DNA of 41,387 nt, from positions 1 through 41,387 of the IMG/VR virus record IMGVR_UViG_3300030098_003506. One strand, 5' to 3'. Position 1 is the first letter of the stretch; each line of letters starts with the position of its first letter. This document shows positions 1-7,000 of this stretch, piece after piece. Below the pieces are notes generated by a model that was not told where the DNA came from, made no database searches, and was given only the letters and a program-made list of their open reading frames with translations. This stretch comes from a virus. The position numbers were made by a program, and so were the translations under genes.

Positions 1-53
1 TGCTCCGAGAGCATAGAGGCATTCTTAAGCTTCGCTAAAACGTCTTTGTTCAT
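1..53 (-). CDS. Partial gene at left edge, possibly UvsX/RecA-like N-terminus
   Basis: The minus strand opens with an ATG at 53 and reads MNKDVLAKLKNASMLSE before leaving the window, so only 17 residues are visible. The short Lys-rich helix ending in a KxAS-type stretch resembles the beginning of T4 UvsX (LKSRLIKAS), the phage RecA homologue, but 17 residues cannot settle this. A CTATAATAC element sits three bases upstream of the ATG, as at other operon heads in this genome, so the start codon itself is fairly credible. The gene lies directly downstream of the gene at 60-482. Confidence 0.35.
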   Translation of the reverse strand, partial: MNKDVLAKLKNASMLSE

Positions 54-56
54 GTA

Positions 57-65
57 GTATTATAG
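57..65 (-). promoter_or_regulatory. CTATNATAG-type promoter element for the left-edge gene
   Basis: The minus strand reads CTATAATAC, eight of nine matches to the CTATNATAG element seen at other operon heads, with three bases between it and the ATG at 53. It contains a perfect TATAAT. It overlaps the TAA stop (60-62) of the upstream gene, and no Shine-Dalgarno fits between it and the start. A promoter role is inferred from recurrence and position. Confidence 0.5.
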
Positions 66-482
66 CTCTACAGGCCAGAAATACTCAATATTATCTGGCT
101 CAGTCCAGCCATGCACAGCGTAATAATCAGGATCCTTACGAAGAAGGTTAGAACGATGGCTAGCGTGGACTCGGTCGTCGCCAATCCAGTCGGGCATTTG
201 AATATCATCAGGAAGATCATAATACTTCATGGTGTTGTTGTAACCACGGTCAATCCACTCCTGGATGCAGACATTATGGTACAGCTTGAGAGCAGGCAGG
301 TAACCACGCCACATGGTACGGGCAGGGTGATTAGCCCAACCAACCTTAGCACTAGGGTTAGCGGCGAGCTTATTGGTGCTATTAACTAGTTGCATAGCCT
401 CAACGCGCTGCTTGCCAAGACGGCGGTAGTCTAGAGCTTTGACGGAGGACAGGAAATCGGGATACGGCAGGAACGTTTGCAT
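60..482 (-). CDS. MSMEG_6728-family / pyrimidine dimer DNA glycosylase-like protein
   Basis: This 140-residue protein begins MQTFLPYPDF and has the features of the MSMEG_6728 family, related to the T4 endonuclease V-type pyrimidine-dimer excision fold: an LDYRRLGKQRVEA block near residues 17-29, GWANHPARTMWRG near 48-60, and a C-terminal HRSNLLRKDPDYY stretch near 109-121. Family members occur in phages and bacteria and are annotated as DNA repair proteins, although the activity of most is untested. A repair role on UV-damaged phage DNA is therefore inference. The gene stands alone with its own GTATAAT element upstream, and its stop overlaps the promoter-like element of the next gene. Confidence 0.7.
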   Translation of the reverse strand: MQTFLPYPDFLSSVKALDYRRLGKQRVEAMQLVNSTNKLAANPSAKVGWANHPARTMWRGYLPALKLYHNVCIQEWIDRGYNNTMKYYDLPDDIQMPDWIGDDRVHASHRSNLLRKDPDYYAVHGWTEPDNIEYFWPVEL

Positions 483-487
483 GGCTT

Positions 488-496
488 AAATTATAC
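488..496 (-). promoter_or_regulatory. Weak CTATNATAG-like element (GTATAATTT)
   Basis: On the minus strand a perfect TATAAT hexamer lies seven bases before the ATG at 482, in the context GTATAATTT. It matches six of nine positions of the operon-head element and has the same spacing from the start codon. No Shine-Dalgarno sequence is visible in the leader. Confidence 0.4.
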
Positions 497-537
497 CAAC
501 CAGTTCTATTTTTACCAGCACTAAATACTTATATACC

Positions 538-816
538 ATGCCCATCGTGCCTGAAAACCCTAACGACACGGTCACCAGAGCGGACCTCAATCAACAGCTT
601 GAAGTTCACGCTAAAACTATTGAGCTTCAAATACTGTTATCTAAACAGCAGGAGGAAATACTAGAAGAGTTGTCCAATTGCGTTGAAGATCATAAAAGAA
701 TTAAAAGAGCTTTGGAGACCCTAGAAAGAAGAACGTGGAAGCAGGGGTGGCTTTTTTGGGGTATGATATTTTCACTAATAACCACAGCCGCGACTCTAAT
801 GACAAAGGCAAGCTAA
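538..816 (+). CDS. Small coiled-coil protein with C-terminal membrane segment
   Basis: This 92-residue protein has a heptad-rich, Glu/Lys-rich helical region at about residues 20-68, then WKQGWLFWGMIFSLITTAAT at about 68-87, a single predicted transmembrane segment at the C-terminus. The layout (soluble coiled coil followed by one membrane helix) resembles XhlA-type holin-associated proteins, but no motif proves a lysis role. It is the first gene of a two-gene plus-strand unit between minus-strand genes. The next gene starts in its stop codon (TAATG). The leader is AT-rich (CTTATATACC before the ATG) with no clear Shine-Dalgarno. Confidence 0.6.
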   Translation: MPIVPENPNDTVTRADLNQQLEVHAKTIELQILLSKQQEEILEELSNCVEDHKRIKRALETLERRTWKQGWLFWGMIFSLITTAATLMTKAS

Positions 817-980
817 TGACTGATACTCACAGGCAGCTTCTTGATAAAATCAACACTATTCAAAGTGATGAGAGACCTTGCTCTTCCTACGAAGATACAG
901 ACACCTACAAAAAAACGCTAGCCGATGCTTCAGTAATGCTGGAGGATGAGATTGAGAAGCTTAAAAGTCGAATCGCTTAG
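816..980 (+). CDS. Small hypothetical helical protein
   Basis: This 54-residue protein starts MTDTHRQLLD at an ATG that overlaps the TAA of the preceding gene by one base (TAATG), indicating translational coupling. It is acidic and probably helical, with EDEIEKLKSRIA at the C-terminus. An earlier in-frame ATG at 735 lies deep inside the upstream gene and is less likely. It ends four bases before the oppositely oriented mazG-like gene, leaving no room for a terminator. I do not recognise the family. Confidence 0.5.
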   Translation: MTDTHRQLLDKINTIQSDERPCSSYEDTDTYKKTLADASVMLEDEIEKLKSRIA

Positions 981-984
981 TTGG

Positions 985-1353
985 TTAGCAGCCATCGTCT
1001 TCGTGATCATTATTTCTTTGACGAACGCCACCACCCTTTACAAAGCCATTAGGATAGCGAGCAAGTAATTTTTCTACATTAGCCTCTGCAATTTCACTGA
1101 GGTCAAGTTGAAGATTCGCAGCAGCCATTGCAACATAGTAAAGAATATCACCAAGTTCTTTCTTAGCATCTTGACGATTCAGTGGCTTTGCATGGAAATG
1201 TTTTTTCTTAATTAATTCACAGTATTCACCAGCCTCACCAGCAATACCTAAAGCCCAGTTAAGATTAGCTTCGTCCCAAGACATATCAGGGTTGGCTGTT
1301 CGCTTACATGCTACCTGATATTCATTAAACTTTATTGTCTTTCGAGGATCCAT
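985..1353 (-). CDS. MazG-like nucleotide pyrophosphohydrolase
   Basis: This 122-residue all-alpha NTP pyrophosphohydrolase has the metal-binding acidic helices of the MazG/dUTPase-2 superfamily: GEAGEYCELIKK at about residues 39-50 (E..E..E pattern) and KELGDILYYV at about 65-74 (ExxD pattern). The enzymes hydrolyse NTPs or dNTPs to the monophosphate. In phages they are thought to alter nucleotide pools or alarmone-related signals, and which substrate this one uses cannot be told. The start overlaps the last base of the gmd stop codon, so it is the last gene of the glycan operon and translationally coupled to it, although its function is not obviously glycan-related. Confidence 0.82.
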   Translation of the reverse strand: MDPRKTIKFNEYQVACKRTANPDMSWDEANLNWALGIAGEAGEYCELIKKKHFHAKPLNRQDAKKELGDILYYVAMAAANLQLDLSEIAEANVEKLLARYPNGFVKGGGVRQRNNDHEDDGC

Positions 1354-2324
1354 TACACAATCTCCATCCAGTGGTCAACCATCTCTTCAACCATACTTTC
1401 AAAAGTATATTCAGGTTTCCAGCCTAACACCTCTCTAATCTCAGAGGAATCTCCTTTTAAGAAATCAAGCTCTTGAGCCCTAAAATACTTGGGGTCTACT
1501 TCAACGTAGTCTTCGTAGTTAAGTCCAAGCTTTTCGAAAGTAACTTTGCACATGTCTCTAATCGTTCGGCTTTCACCTGTCGCCACAACCCAGTCTCCGG
1601 CTTTGTCATTGTTTACAATCATATGCATCGCTCGAACGTAATCCTTAGAGTGCCCCCAATCTCTTGAAGCATTCAGATTGCCTAAGGCAAGCTTCTTTCT
1701 CTTACCTTTCTTAATCTCCACAGCACCCTTTACAATCTTGTTAGTAACAAAGTTTGAACCTCGTCTTGGAGACTCGTGATTAAACAGAATACCGTTACAA
1801 GCGTGCATATTGTAAGCTGCTCGATAGTGTCTAACTAAGTTGTAGCCCATTACCTTAGCACAGCCGTAAGGCGAGGTTGGTGTCATGGGTGTGGTTTTTC
1901 TTTGATGCCCATCGTCATCAACAGAGTTTCCAAACATCTCAGAGGAACTCGCTTGATAGAACTTGACGTTGGGGACAACTTGTCGGCAAACCTCCAATAG
2001 ATTTAGAACACCTAATGCGTTTGTTTGAATCGTGAAGGAGGGGACATCAAAGCTGACTCTAACATGGCTTTGAGCGCCTAAGTTGTAAACCTCATCAGGC
2101 TTAACCTCTGATATAATTCTGGTCAGTGATGGGACATCTAAAAGATCCCCGTAGTGCAACGTAAGATCAAGATCTCTAATTCTGCTGTCTTGATTTTCAG
2201 ACACAGAGTTACGACGCACAATGCCGTGAACCTCATACCCCTTGGACAGAAGAAGTTCTGCCAAGTAACTACCGTCTTGGCCTGCGATGCCAGTTATTAA
2301 AGCTTTCTTATTACTCATAGTCAT
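1353..2324 (-). CDS. gmd: GDP-mannose 4,6-dehydratase
   Basis: An extended short-chain dehydrogenase of 323 residues, slightly shorter than the usual 345-370. It converts GDP-D-mannose to GDP-4-keto-6-deoxy-D-mannose, the precursor of GDP-L-fucose, GDP-rhamnose, GDP-perosamine and GDP-colitose. The NAD(P)-binding loop is TGIAGQDGSYLAE (about residues 9-21), the catalytic Ser/Glu lie in SSSEMFG, and the Tyr-Lys pair is in YGCAK. The ATG at 2324 overlaps the upstream stop in the ATGA arrangement; a second ATG at 2318 is also possible. No GDP-fucose synthase (fcl) lies in the window, so the next step must come from the host or from elsewhere in the phage genome. The downstream use is suggested by two fucosyltransferase-family genes in the same operon. 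Confidence 0.95.
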   Translation of the reverse strand: MTMSNKKALITGIAGQDGSYLAELLLSKGYEVHGIVRRNSVSENQDSRIRDLDLTLHYGDLLDVPSLTRIISEVKPDEVYNLGAQSHVRVSFDVPSFTIQTNALGVLNLLEVCRQVVPNVKFYQASSSEMFGNSVDDDGHQRKTTPMTPTSPYGCAKVMGYNLVRHYRAAYNMHACNGILFNHESPRRGSNFVTNKIVKGAVEIKKGKRKKLALGNLNASRDWGHSKDYVRAMHMIVNNDKAGDWVVATGESRTIRDMCKVTFEKLGLNYEDYVEVDPKYFRAQELDFLKGDSSEIREVLGWKPEYTFESMVEEMVDHWMEIV

Positions 2325-3151
2325 ACGCTCTTTTCAAAGAACTCACTAATTCCGTGATCCCATAAAACCTTATGGACACTATTGTTGATTGCGAGTTCGT
2401 AATTAGTTACCACCGCCTTTAAATTAGAGTTATACCAGGACTCATTGGCGACGTTGTTTATGATGTGGGACAACTCATCTAACGTTTCAAAAATGATCAC
2501 ACCTCTCGAATCATAATAGTCATGTATGTTAGAATTCTTATCACCATAATAAATAGGCACTGTTCCACAAGCAAAACAGTCATTAGCTTTTTCAGAGGTG
2601 TATCCGCTGAATATATTCTCAACAACCACTTGATACCTGTAAGGCTTCGTGCCTGTGGACTTATCCTCTATAGGTTGATAACCTGTGCCATACAAATCAA
2701 AGTGTTTGGAAAACTTTTCAACTATGTCGTGCCTATACTTTTGTGCAGCAGTCTCTCTTTTGTTAGAAAAGATTACGGACATGTTTTTACTCTTGGGTTC
2801 CTTCCACCCAAAGTTAGTCTTGTCCATCTTTATTCTGGGCCACACAGGATAGTATCTAAACTTACTACTTAGAGAAAGTAAAGGCTTATGGTGCGTAAGA
2901 ATCATGTCGAATTTATCGTAATTCTCAGCCACCCAAGAATATATCCCTGGTAGTATTGTGATCGGCTCTACAAGCATGGCAACCTTGTACTTGCTTACAT
3001 CACTCACTTGAGGTATGAGCGAATCAACATAGATTGTCATGTTTGAGCTTTTACCTCTCACAAGGGTAATGTGGTTAGAGCATTGATTTTCTGCTCCTGT
3101 TATGTCTGGAGACAGGAAATCATGATGAAATCCTATGGTGTGTTTGTACAT
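2321..3151 (-). CDS. Glycosyltransferase family 10 (alpha-1,3-fucosyltransferase-like)
   Basis: The 276-residue protein carries the GT10 donor-binding signature at residues 171-203: YRYQVVVEN, then TSEKANDCFACGTVPIYYGD. This is the block that binds GDP-fucose in alpha-1,3/1,4-fucosyltransferases of Helicobacter and animals. The N-terminal half (acceptor side) is divergent, and there is no membrane anchor or C-terminal heptad repeat, so it is a compact soluble version. It overlaps gmd by four bases, which directly couples the donor-pathway enzyme to the transferase. Use of GDP-fucose is inferred from the family and this linkage; the acceptor is unknown. Confidence 0.85.
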   Translation of the reverse strand: MYKHTIGFHHDFLSPDITGAENQCSNHITLVRGKSSNMTIYVDSLIPQVSDVSKYKVAMLVEPITILPGIYSWVAENYDKFDMILTHHKPLLSLSSKFRYYPVWPRIKMDKTNFGWKEPKSKNMSVIFSNKRETAAQKYRHDIVEKFSKHFDLYGTGYQPIEDKSTGTKPYRYQVVVENIFSGYTSEKANDCFACGTVPIYYGDKNSNIHDYYDSRGVIIFETLDELSHIINNVANESWYNSNLKAVVTNYELAINNSVHKVLWDHGISEFFEKSV

Positions 3152-3153
3152 AC

Positions 3154-3864
3154 CTAATCCTCAAACTTGTAATCAAACAAATCTATATCTTGCTTGTAGA
3201 TCTTGCCAACCTTCTCTATCAACTCATCTGTGTAGAAATATTCGTAAGAAGGAATATCATCTTTGTCGAAGTCTAAGGGTTTCTTGTCTGAAACATTCTG
3301 AGTTGTGTCAGTATAGGGGGATGGGGGCTGGTAATAAAAATCCTCAAAGTTAATGATATCACTCAAACCTAAGTCTTCTTGAACTTTCTTCATGTCAGTT
3401 GCAAGAGACTCAACCTTTACCACTCTATCGAATTGTAGTCCTACATTTCCGTAAGAGTAACACTTCACATGCTCTTCCATTCTAGACGGATGAACATTCT
3501 CTAAAAGGTTTACGAGATCGGTGAACGTCATGTCACCACTGTAGGAGTTATTCCCAAGTTCTATGGGGAAGTTCAGATTCTTATCCCTCATCAAGATCTT
3601 CTTATTCACATAGTAAGACACCAGTCGTTTCCATGGATTTCTTACAACTATGAATTTATAAAAGTCCTTGTAGGGTTCCTCCATTAAGATGTATGGATTA
3701 CTTAAAGCATAACCACGATTATTACACTCTGCATGAGGAGACTTAGCCCACTCAAAAACACCATGAGTATTTAAGAACCAAACTTTAGCCGTAGCGCAAG
3801 CGCACTTAGCGTTCCAGACGAGCATGAACTTGTGCTGGTTACTTACTAGGATTCTATCAAGCAT
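3154..3864 (-). CDS. PAPS-dependent sulfotransferase (family 2-like)
   Basis: This 236-residue protein has both cofactor-binding signatures of carbohydrate sulfotransferases. The 5'-phosphosulfate loop is at residues 18-27 (NAKCACATAK, in which the usual Lys-x-x-x-Thr pattern is recognisable) and the 3'-phosphate motif is at 73-85 (VVRNPWKRLVSYY). Such enzymes move sulfate from PAPS to sugar hydroxyls. PAPS would be supplied by the host. Unlike the genes around it, it is preceded by an eight-base gap and by a CTATAATAG promoter-like element at 3870-3878 with no Shine-Dalgarno, so it may head an internal transcript that also includes GT10, gmd and mazG. The acceptor is unknown; a sugar in the operon's own glycan is the simplest guess. 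Confidence 0.85.
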   Translation of the reverse strand: MLDRILVSNQHKFMLVWNAKCACATAKVWFLNTHGVFEWAKSPHAECNNRGYALSNPYILMEEPYKDFYKFIVVRNPWKRLVSYYVNKKILMRDKNLNFPIELGNNSYSGDMTFTDLVNLLENVHPSRMEEHVKCYSYGNVGLQFDRVVKVESLATDMKKVQEDLGLSDIINFEDFYYQPPSPYTDTTQNVSDKKPLDFDKDDIPSYEYFYTDELIEKVGKIYKQDIDLFDYKFED

Positions 3865-3869
3865 ATGAC

Positions 3870-3878
3870 CTATTATAG
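3870..3878 (-). promoter_or_regulatory. Perfect CTATNATAG element, internal promoter of the glycan operon
   Basis: The minus strand reads CTATAATAG, with an intact TATAAT, five bases before the ATG at 3864. It overlaps the TAA stop (3873-3875) of the aminotransferase gene upstream. The distance from the end of TATAAT to the ATG is seven bases, so a transcript would begin at or next to the start codon. No -35 consensus is visible 17 bases upstream. Confidence 0.6.
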
Positions 3879-4475
3879 TCTCTTATCTTTAAAAACGGTC
3901 ATATTCCTGAGATCTGGCCAATCAGTAACAACCCATTCACGAGGAGTGCGCTGCTTTGCTTCTTTGAGTTTTTCGATGCCTGCTCTTGCCGTTTCAGGTG
4001 TCATGTAATAGTGGTATCCGGTTGATGCTATGTCTTGCTTCCTCCAGGGAATGTTGGGAAGTCTACCATCATAAGACATCTTCTTAAGTGCCACTGCATC
4101 CGATAGGCTATCAGTTAGTATCATACCCCCCTTACCTAAGCTTAAATGTTTTTGAAATTGAAAACTTAGGCACATGAGACTTCCAGGAACATAGCCATTC
4201 TCTTGCCAATGAACGGCAGCGTCTATGATATATGTATTCCCAAGAGTGTAGTAGTTCTTCCAGTCCCAGTCGTCAAAGGACCAGTTAAGTTTCAGCTTCT
4301 CTGCCGTAAAGGGAACTGAGATATAAGTTCTACAAGGAATGACAATGTCATCAGCCTTTGTGTGTCTCAAACATAGTTCAATGGCGTGAGTACAACAATC
4401 TGTAGCGACCGCGTAAGGTGCGCCATAGAATCTGGCCACCTCAGTCTCGAATTTTGCTACATCATCAAAACTCAT
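3873..4475 (-). CDS. Short DegT/DnrJ/EryC1/StrS-type aminotransferase
   Basis: At 200 residues this is about half the normal length (370-400) of PLP-dependent sugar aminotransferases. The large PLP domain is present: substrate/cofactor contacts around YAVATDCCTHAIEL (21-34), Asp85 in IIDAAVHW, and the PLP lysine, probably Lys109, in SFQFQKHLSLGKGGM. The segment YHYYMTPETARAGIEKLKEA matches the region that normally begins the last part of the fold, after which the C-terminal small domain is essentially absent. It could be an active mini-enzyme (4-amino sugar synthesis, for example perosamine-type from the Gmd product) or a non-catalytic relic. It overlaps the methyltransferase gene upstream by four bases, and its frame is open and intact. 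Confidence 0.75.
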   Translation of the reverse strand: MSFDDVAKFETEVARFYGAPYAVATDCCTHAIELCLRHTKADDIVIPCRTYISVPFTAEKLKLNWSFDDWDWKNYYTLGNTYIIDAAVHWQENGYVPGSLMCLSFQFQKHLSLGKGGMILTDSLSDAVALKKMSYDGRLPNIPWRKQDIASTGYHYYMTPETARAGIEKLKEAKQRTPREWVVTDWPDLRNMTVFKDKRL

Positions 4476-5002
4476 TTTATCGCCTCAACATTCAAGCTAA
4501 TTAAAACACCATTATCCTTGTCCATGTGAGGGATGTAAGCTTGTGAGTGATCATCAAAATTAGCGTGCTCGGTGGTTCTCCAGTCATAAGCTTTCACGAA
4601 TCTAAAACCAGCATCGACTAATATTCTTTGAATTGAGAGAAAGTCGTAAGTTGTTTTGTGGTAAATTGCAGGATCATTAAACTTACCATAAAGAGGACCT
4701 AAGACTTGATCTAACGTTATTTCACCCTGATCATAAAGACCAGTAAGAACGGCAAAATTAGGAACAGCCAAGCGAAGGATGCCATCTTTTTTCAGAACTC
4801 TTCGCCATTCCTTAAGCACATGTGCAGCTTCGTCTCTGTCGAAGTACTCCAATAAATGGGAGGCATACAGTAAGTCGCAACTATCATCATCGTAAGGAAG
4901 CTTAACAACATCATTAGAGACTACATGAGGATAATCCACGTAATCGATGTGGTGCCAGTCTTTACCAAAATCTCTCTTACCACAACCTAAGTGAAGTTTC
5001 AC
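4472..5002 (-). CDS. Class I SAM-dependent methyltransferase (paralogue A)
   Basis: This 176-residue Rossmann-fold methyltransferase starts immediately with the SAM-binding motif I, LHLGCG (residues 3-8), followed by LPYDDDSCDLLYASHLLEYF (acidic and post-I motifs) and LKEWRRVLKKDGILRLAVPN (motif III region). It lacks an N-terminal extension. It is clearly related to the gene at 6997-7551: both share GPLYGK and a PHMDK block near the C-terminus. Within a sugar operon it may methylate a sugar hydroxyl, but the acceptor cannot be read from sequence. ATGA overlaps link it to both neighbours. Confidence 0.82.
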   Translation of the reverse strand: MKLHLGCGKRDFGKDWHHIDYVDYPHVVSNDVVKLPYDDDSCDLLYASHLLEYFDRDEAAHVLKEWRRVLKKDGILRLAVPNFAVLTGLYDQGEITLDQVLGPLYGKFNDPAIYHKTTYDFLSIQRILVDAGFRFVKAYDWRTTEHANFDDHSQAYIPHMDKDNGVLISLNVEAIK

Positions 5003-5412
5003 AGAAATACCTTATCCTTCCCCTGGCCTTCATACGGACCAGTCTTGTATTCGTACACTAATGTATCATCCTCCATTATCTCGTAGGTGTGTCCACCCTC
5101 TAAAGTGAAAGATATATCTCCAGTGTTCAAAATTACTTTTTCTAGCAAAGTACCATCGGTATCATAATAAGTAACCAAGATGCTACCTCTCATTACAACC
5201 CAACTCTCCTGAGCTATGCATGAATCATAGTTTGGCTTTTTCCAGATATGCTGATGTGGTCTAAAGGTTAAACCTTTTTTCATCTTAAGATGAGCGCACT
5301 GAATGAAATTGTCTGCTGCAACCAGTTCTGTCCTTGCCTCAGTGAACTCATCAAACCGATAAAGCATGTGAAGCAACTTCTCACTGTTTAGCTTTGAGTA
5401 AATTTCTTTCAC
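4999..5412 (-). CDS. WbuC-like cupin-fold protein
   Basis: A 137-residue single-domain cupin. The first cupin motif is visible as FRPHQH near residues 51-56, followed by QESWVVMRGSILVTYYD and a second strand set GDISFTLEGGHTYE near 98-111, which resembles WbuC-family proteins. WbuC proteins are common in O-antigen and fucosamine clusters; a metal-dependent role is suspected but no reaction is established. The downstream DKVFL ending is intact. It overlaps both neighbours by four bases and sits beside a second cupin gene, which suggests sugar epimerisation or isomerisation steps. Confidence 0.7.
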   Translation of the reverse strand: MKEIYSKLNSEKLLHMLYRFDEFTEARTELVAADNFIQCAHLKMKKGLTFRPHQHIWKKPNYDSCIAQESWVVMRGSILVTYYDTDGTLLEKVILNTGDISFTLEGGHTYEIMEDDTLVYEYKTGPYEGQGKDKVFL

Positions 5413-5828
5413 ACTAATTTCTCCTCAGGAACTATACAATCAACTCTGAACGTGTCGGACTCGTAGTCACAGCCACCACGAACTCCCTCGCTAAAGACGA
5501 CAAACTCATTCCCATCTTCTCTCACTATCAAAGTGTGTACCTCAAAAGGAGGAGTAGAGACAAGATCGCCAACCTTAGCTACAACCATCTTAGGCTCATC
5601 TTCTGAATCGAGAGGCTTATACCAGTATTCTAATGATCCTTTAGTTATGAGCATGTGCTGAGTGCTTACCTTGTGGTAGTGATTACCCCTCATTACATTT
5701 GGCTCTGAGTTAATTATAGCGACATGATCTATATTCTTCTTATAGAAGATATCTGATATGCTACCTCTAGCATCTTCAAATAATTCTAACGGGGCCTCAA
5801 CGTCACGCCAAACGTTTTTTATATTCAT
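5409..5828 (-). CDS. RmlC-like cupin (sugar 3,5-epimerase/isomerase-like)
   Basis: A 139-residue cupin starting MNIKNVW. DARGSISDIF (about 19-28) and RGNHYHK (about 47-53), followed by TQHMLITKGS, match the active-site strands of dTDP-4-keto sugar 3,5-epimerases and the FdtA/WxcM-type 3,4-ketoisomerases. I prefer the ATG at 5828 because it has a strong Shine-Dalgarno (GGAGGA at 5835-5840, seven bases upstream) and an ATGA overlap with the C-methyltransferase; an upstream in-frame start at 5846 lacks this. The exact reaction is undecided, but a keto-sugar nucleotide intermediate is the likely substrate. Confidence 0.78.
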   Translation of the reverse strand: MNIKNVWRDVEAPLELFEDARGSISDIFYKKNIDHVAIINSEPNVMRGNHYHKVSTQHMLITKGSLEYWYKPLDSEDEPKMVVAKVGDLVSTPPFEVHTLIVREDGNEFVVFSEGVRGGCDYESDTFRVDCIVPEEKLV

Positions 5829-7000
5829 GATAATTCCTCCAAGCACAAAAACTCTACGTTACTGTTTATCTGCTCAATCTTTTCCTTCAACATTGATGAG
5901 ATATTCCAGGACAGTATCAAAGCATAAAACTTACCGTAACTAGAGAGAGCTTCGTCGCCCACGATAGGTATTCTGGTAAGAGGTGTATACTTACCTTTCT
6001 TGTGCTCAGAAGCGTCCGTGATACAATCCAGCAGTGTGTTATCTATGTTGTAGAAGTTTAAGAATGTATTTGTCTTAGCGGCTGCTCCGATTCCTATGAT
6101 AGGGTATCCTTCGTTTTTAATCTCATACAGCTTGGACATAACTTTATTCCTATCCTTTGTAATTTCATTCATGAAATTTTGATAGGTTTCTTCTTTAAAG
6201 AGTCCAAAGTCCTCCTCTTCAATTATTAAGTTCTCAACCTGCTTAATCATTTGAACATTGTCTTTCTTTCGAGAGAAAACTCTGATTGAACCTCCATGAT
6301 AATCAACTATTTGAACTTTGAATATTTCCAAACCATGTTCTTTCAATAAATTGAAAGCATACTTAACCGTAAAGTAAGTAACATGCTCGTGATAAACTTG
6401 ATCAAACTTCTTATCTTGAATAGTGTAGAGCCAGTAAGGCAATTCAAAGATAAAGACTCCGTCGTCACTAAGGATTTCGGAAACAGCTTTTGTAAAAGCT
6501 GAAGTGTCATTGGCATGATTGAAGACATTATTTGCAATGACAACGTCTGCAATACCAAAGTCGCTCCTCAACTGATCAAGAGAATCTAGACCAAAAAGAA
6601 CATTATGTGTCTTCACTCCGTTCTGGCTAGCAATATTCGCCATCGACTTGGACGGATCAACACCCTCCGCTTGATAGCCTTTATCTATGAACTGCTTAGT
6701 TAGGAAGCCATCATTAGACCCTACTTCAAGAATTTTAGAGCCAGCAGGCAATAGGTCGCTCACGTCATGAGCGTAATCCTCCCAATGCTTGCGCGACACT
6801 TTTGAGTTTGAAGATGTGTAAGAATAATTGTAAAGGTTGTACCTATCATCATCCTTTGTTTCAAACTTCAGACGTATCTCACCAGTCTCCTTATTTAAGC
6901 CACACTCCAACGGGTAGGTGGGCTCTGATAAGTGATACTGATCCTCAGAAATAAAGGTGTCTGCAAAGGGATGCATCCCTAATTTAATTATGGTTTTCAT
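5825..7000 (-). CDS. Sugar C-methyltransferase (NovU/TylCIII type)
   Basis: The 391-residue protein has the architecture of C-3/C-5 sugar methyltransferases. After a short N-terminal LGMHPFADTF segment comes a SAM-binding domain with ILEVGSNDGFL (90-100), an active-site region YHEHVTYF (about 203-210) with YHGGSIRVF downstream, and the C-terminal domain with IGIGAAAKTNTFLNF and DASEHKKGKYTP. Family enzymes add a methyl branch to 4-keto-6-deoxy sugars. The usual N-terminal CxxC zinc site is missing, as the protein begins just after it. Together with the two cupins downstream it implies a branched-chain, modified deoxysugar. All junctions overlap by four bases. Confidence 0.88.
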   Translation of the reverse strand: MKTIIKLGMHPFADTFISEDQYHLSEPTYPLECGLNKETGEIRLKFETKDDDRYNLYNYSYTSSNSKVSRKHWEDYAHDVSDLLPAGSKILEVGSNDGFLTKQFIDKGYQAEGVDPSKSMANIASQNGVKTHNVLFGLDSLDQLRSDFGIADVVIANNVFNHANDTSAFTKAVSEILSDDGVFIFELPYWLYTIQDKKFDQVYHEHVTYFTVKYAFNLLKEHGLEIFKVQIVDYHGGSIRVFSRKKDNVQMIKQVENLIIEEEDFGLFKEETYQNFMNEITKDRNKVMSKLYEIKNEGYPIIGIGAAAKTNTFLNFYNIDNTLLDCITDASEHKKGKYTPLTRIPIVGDEALSSYGKFYALILSWNISSMLKEKIEQINSNVEFLCLEELS

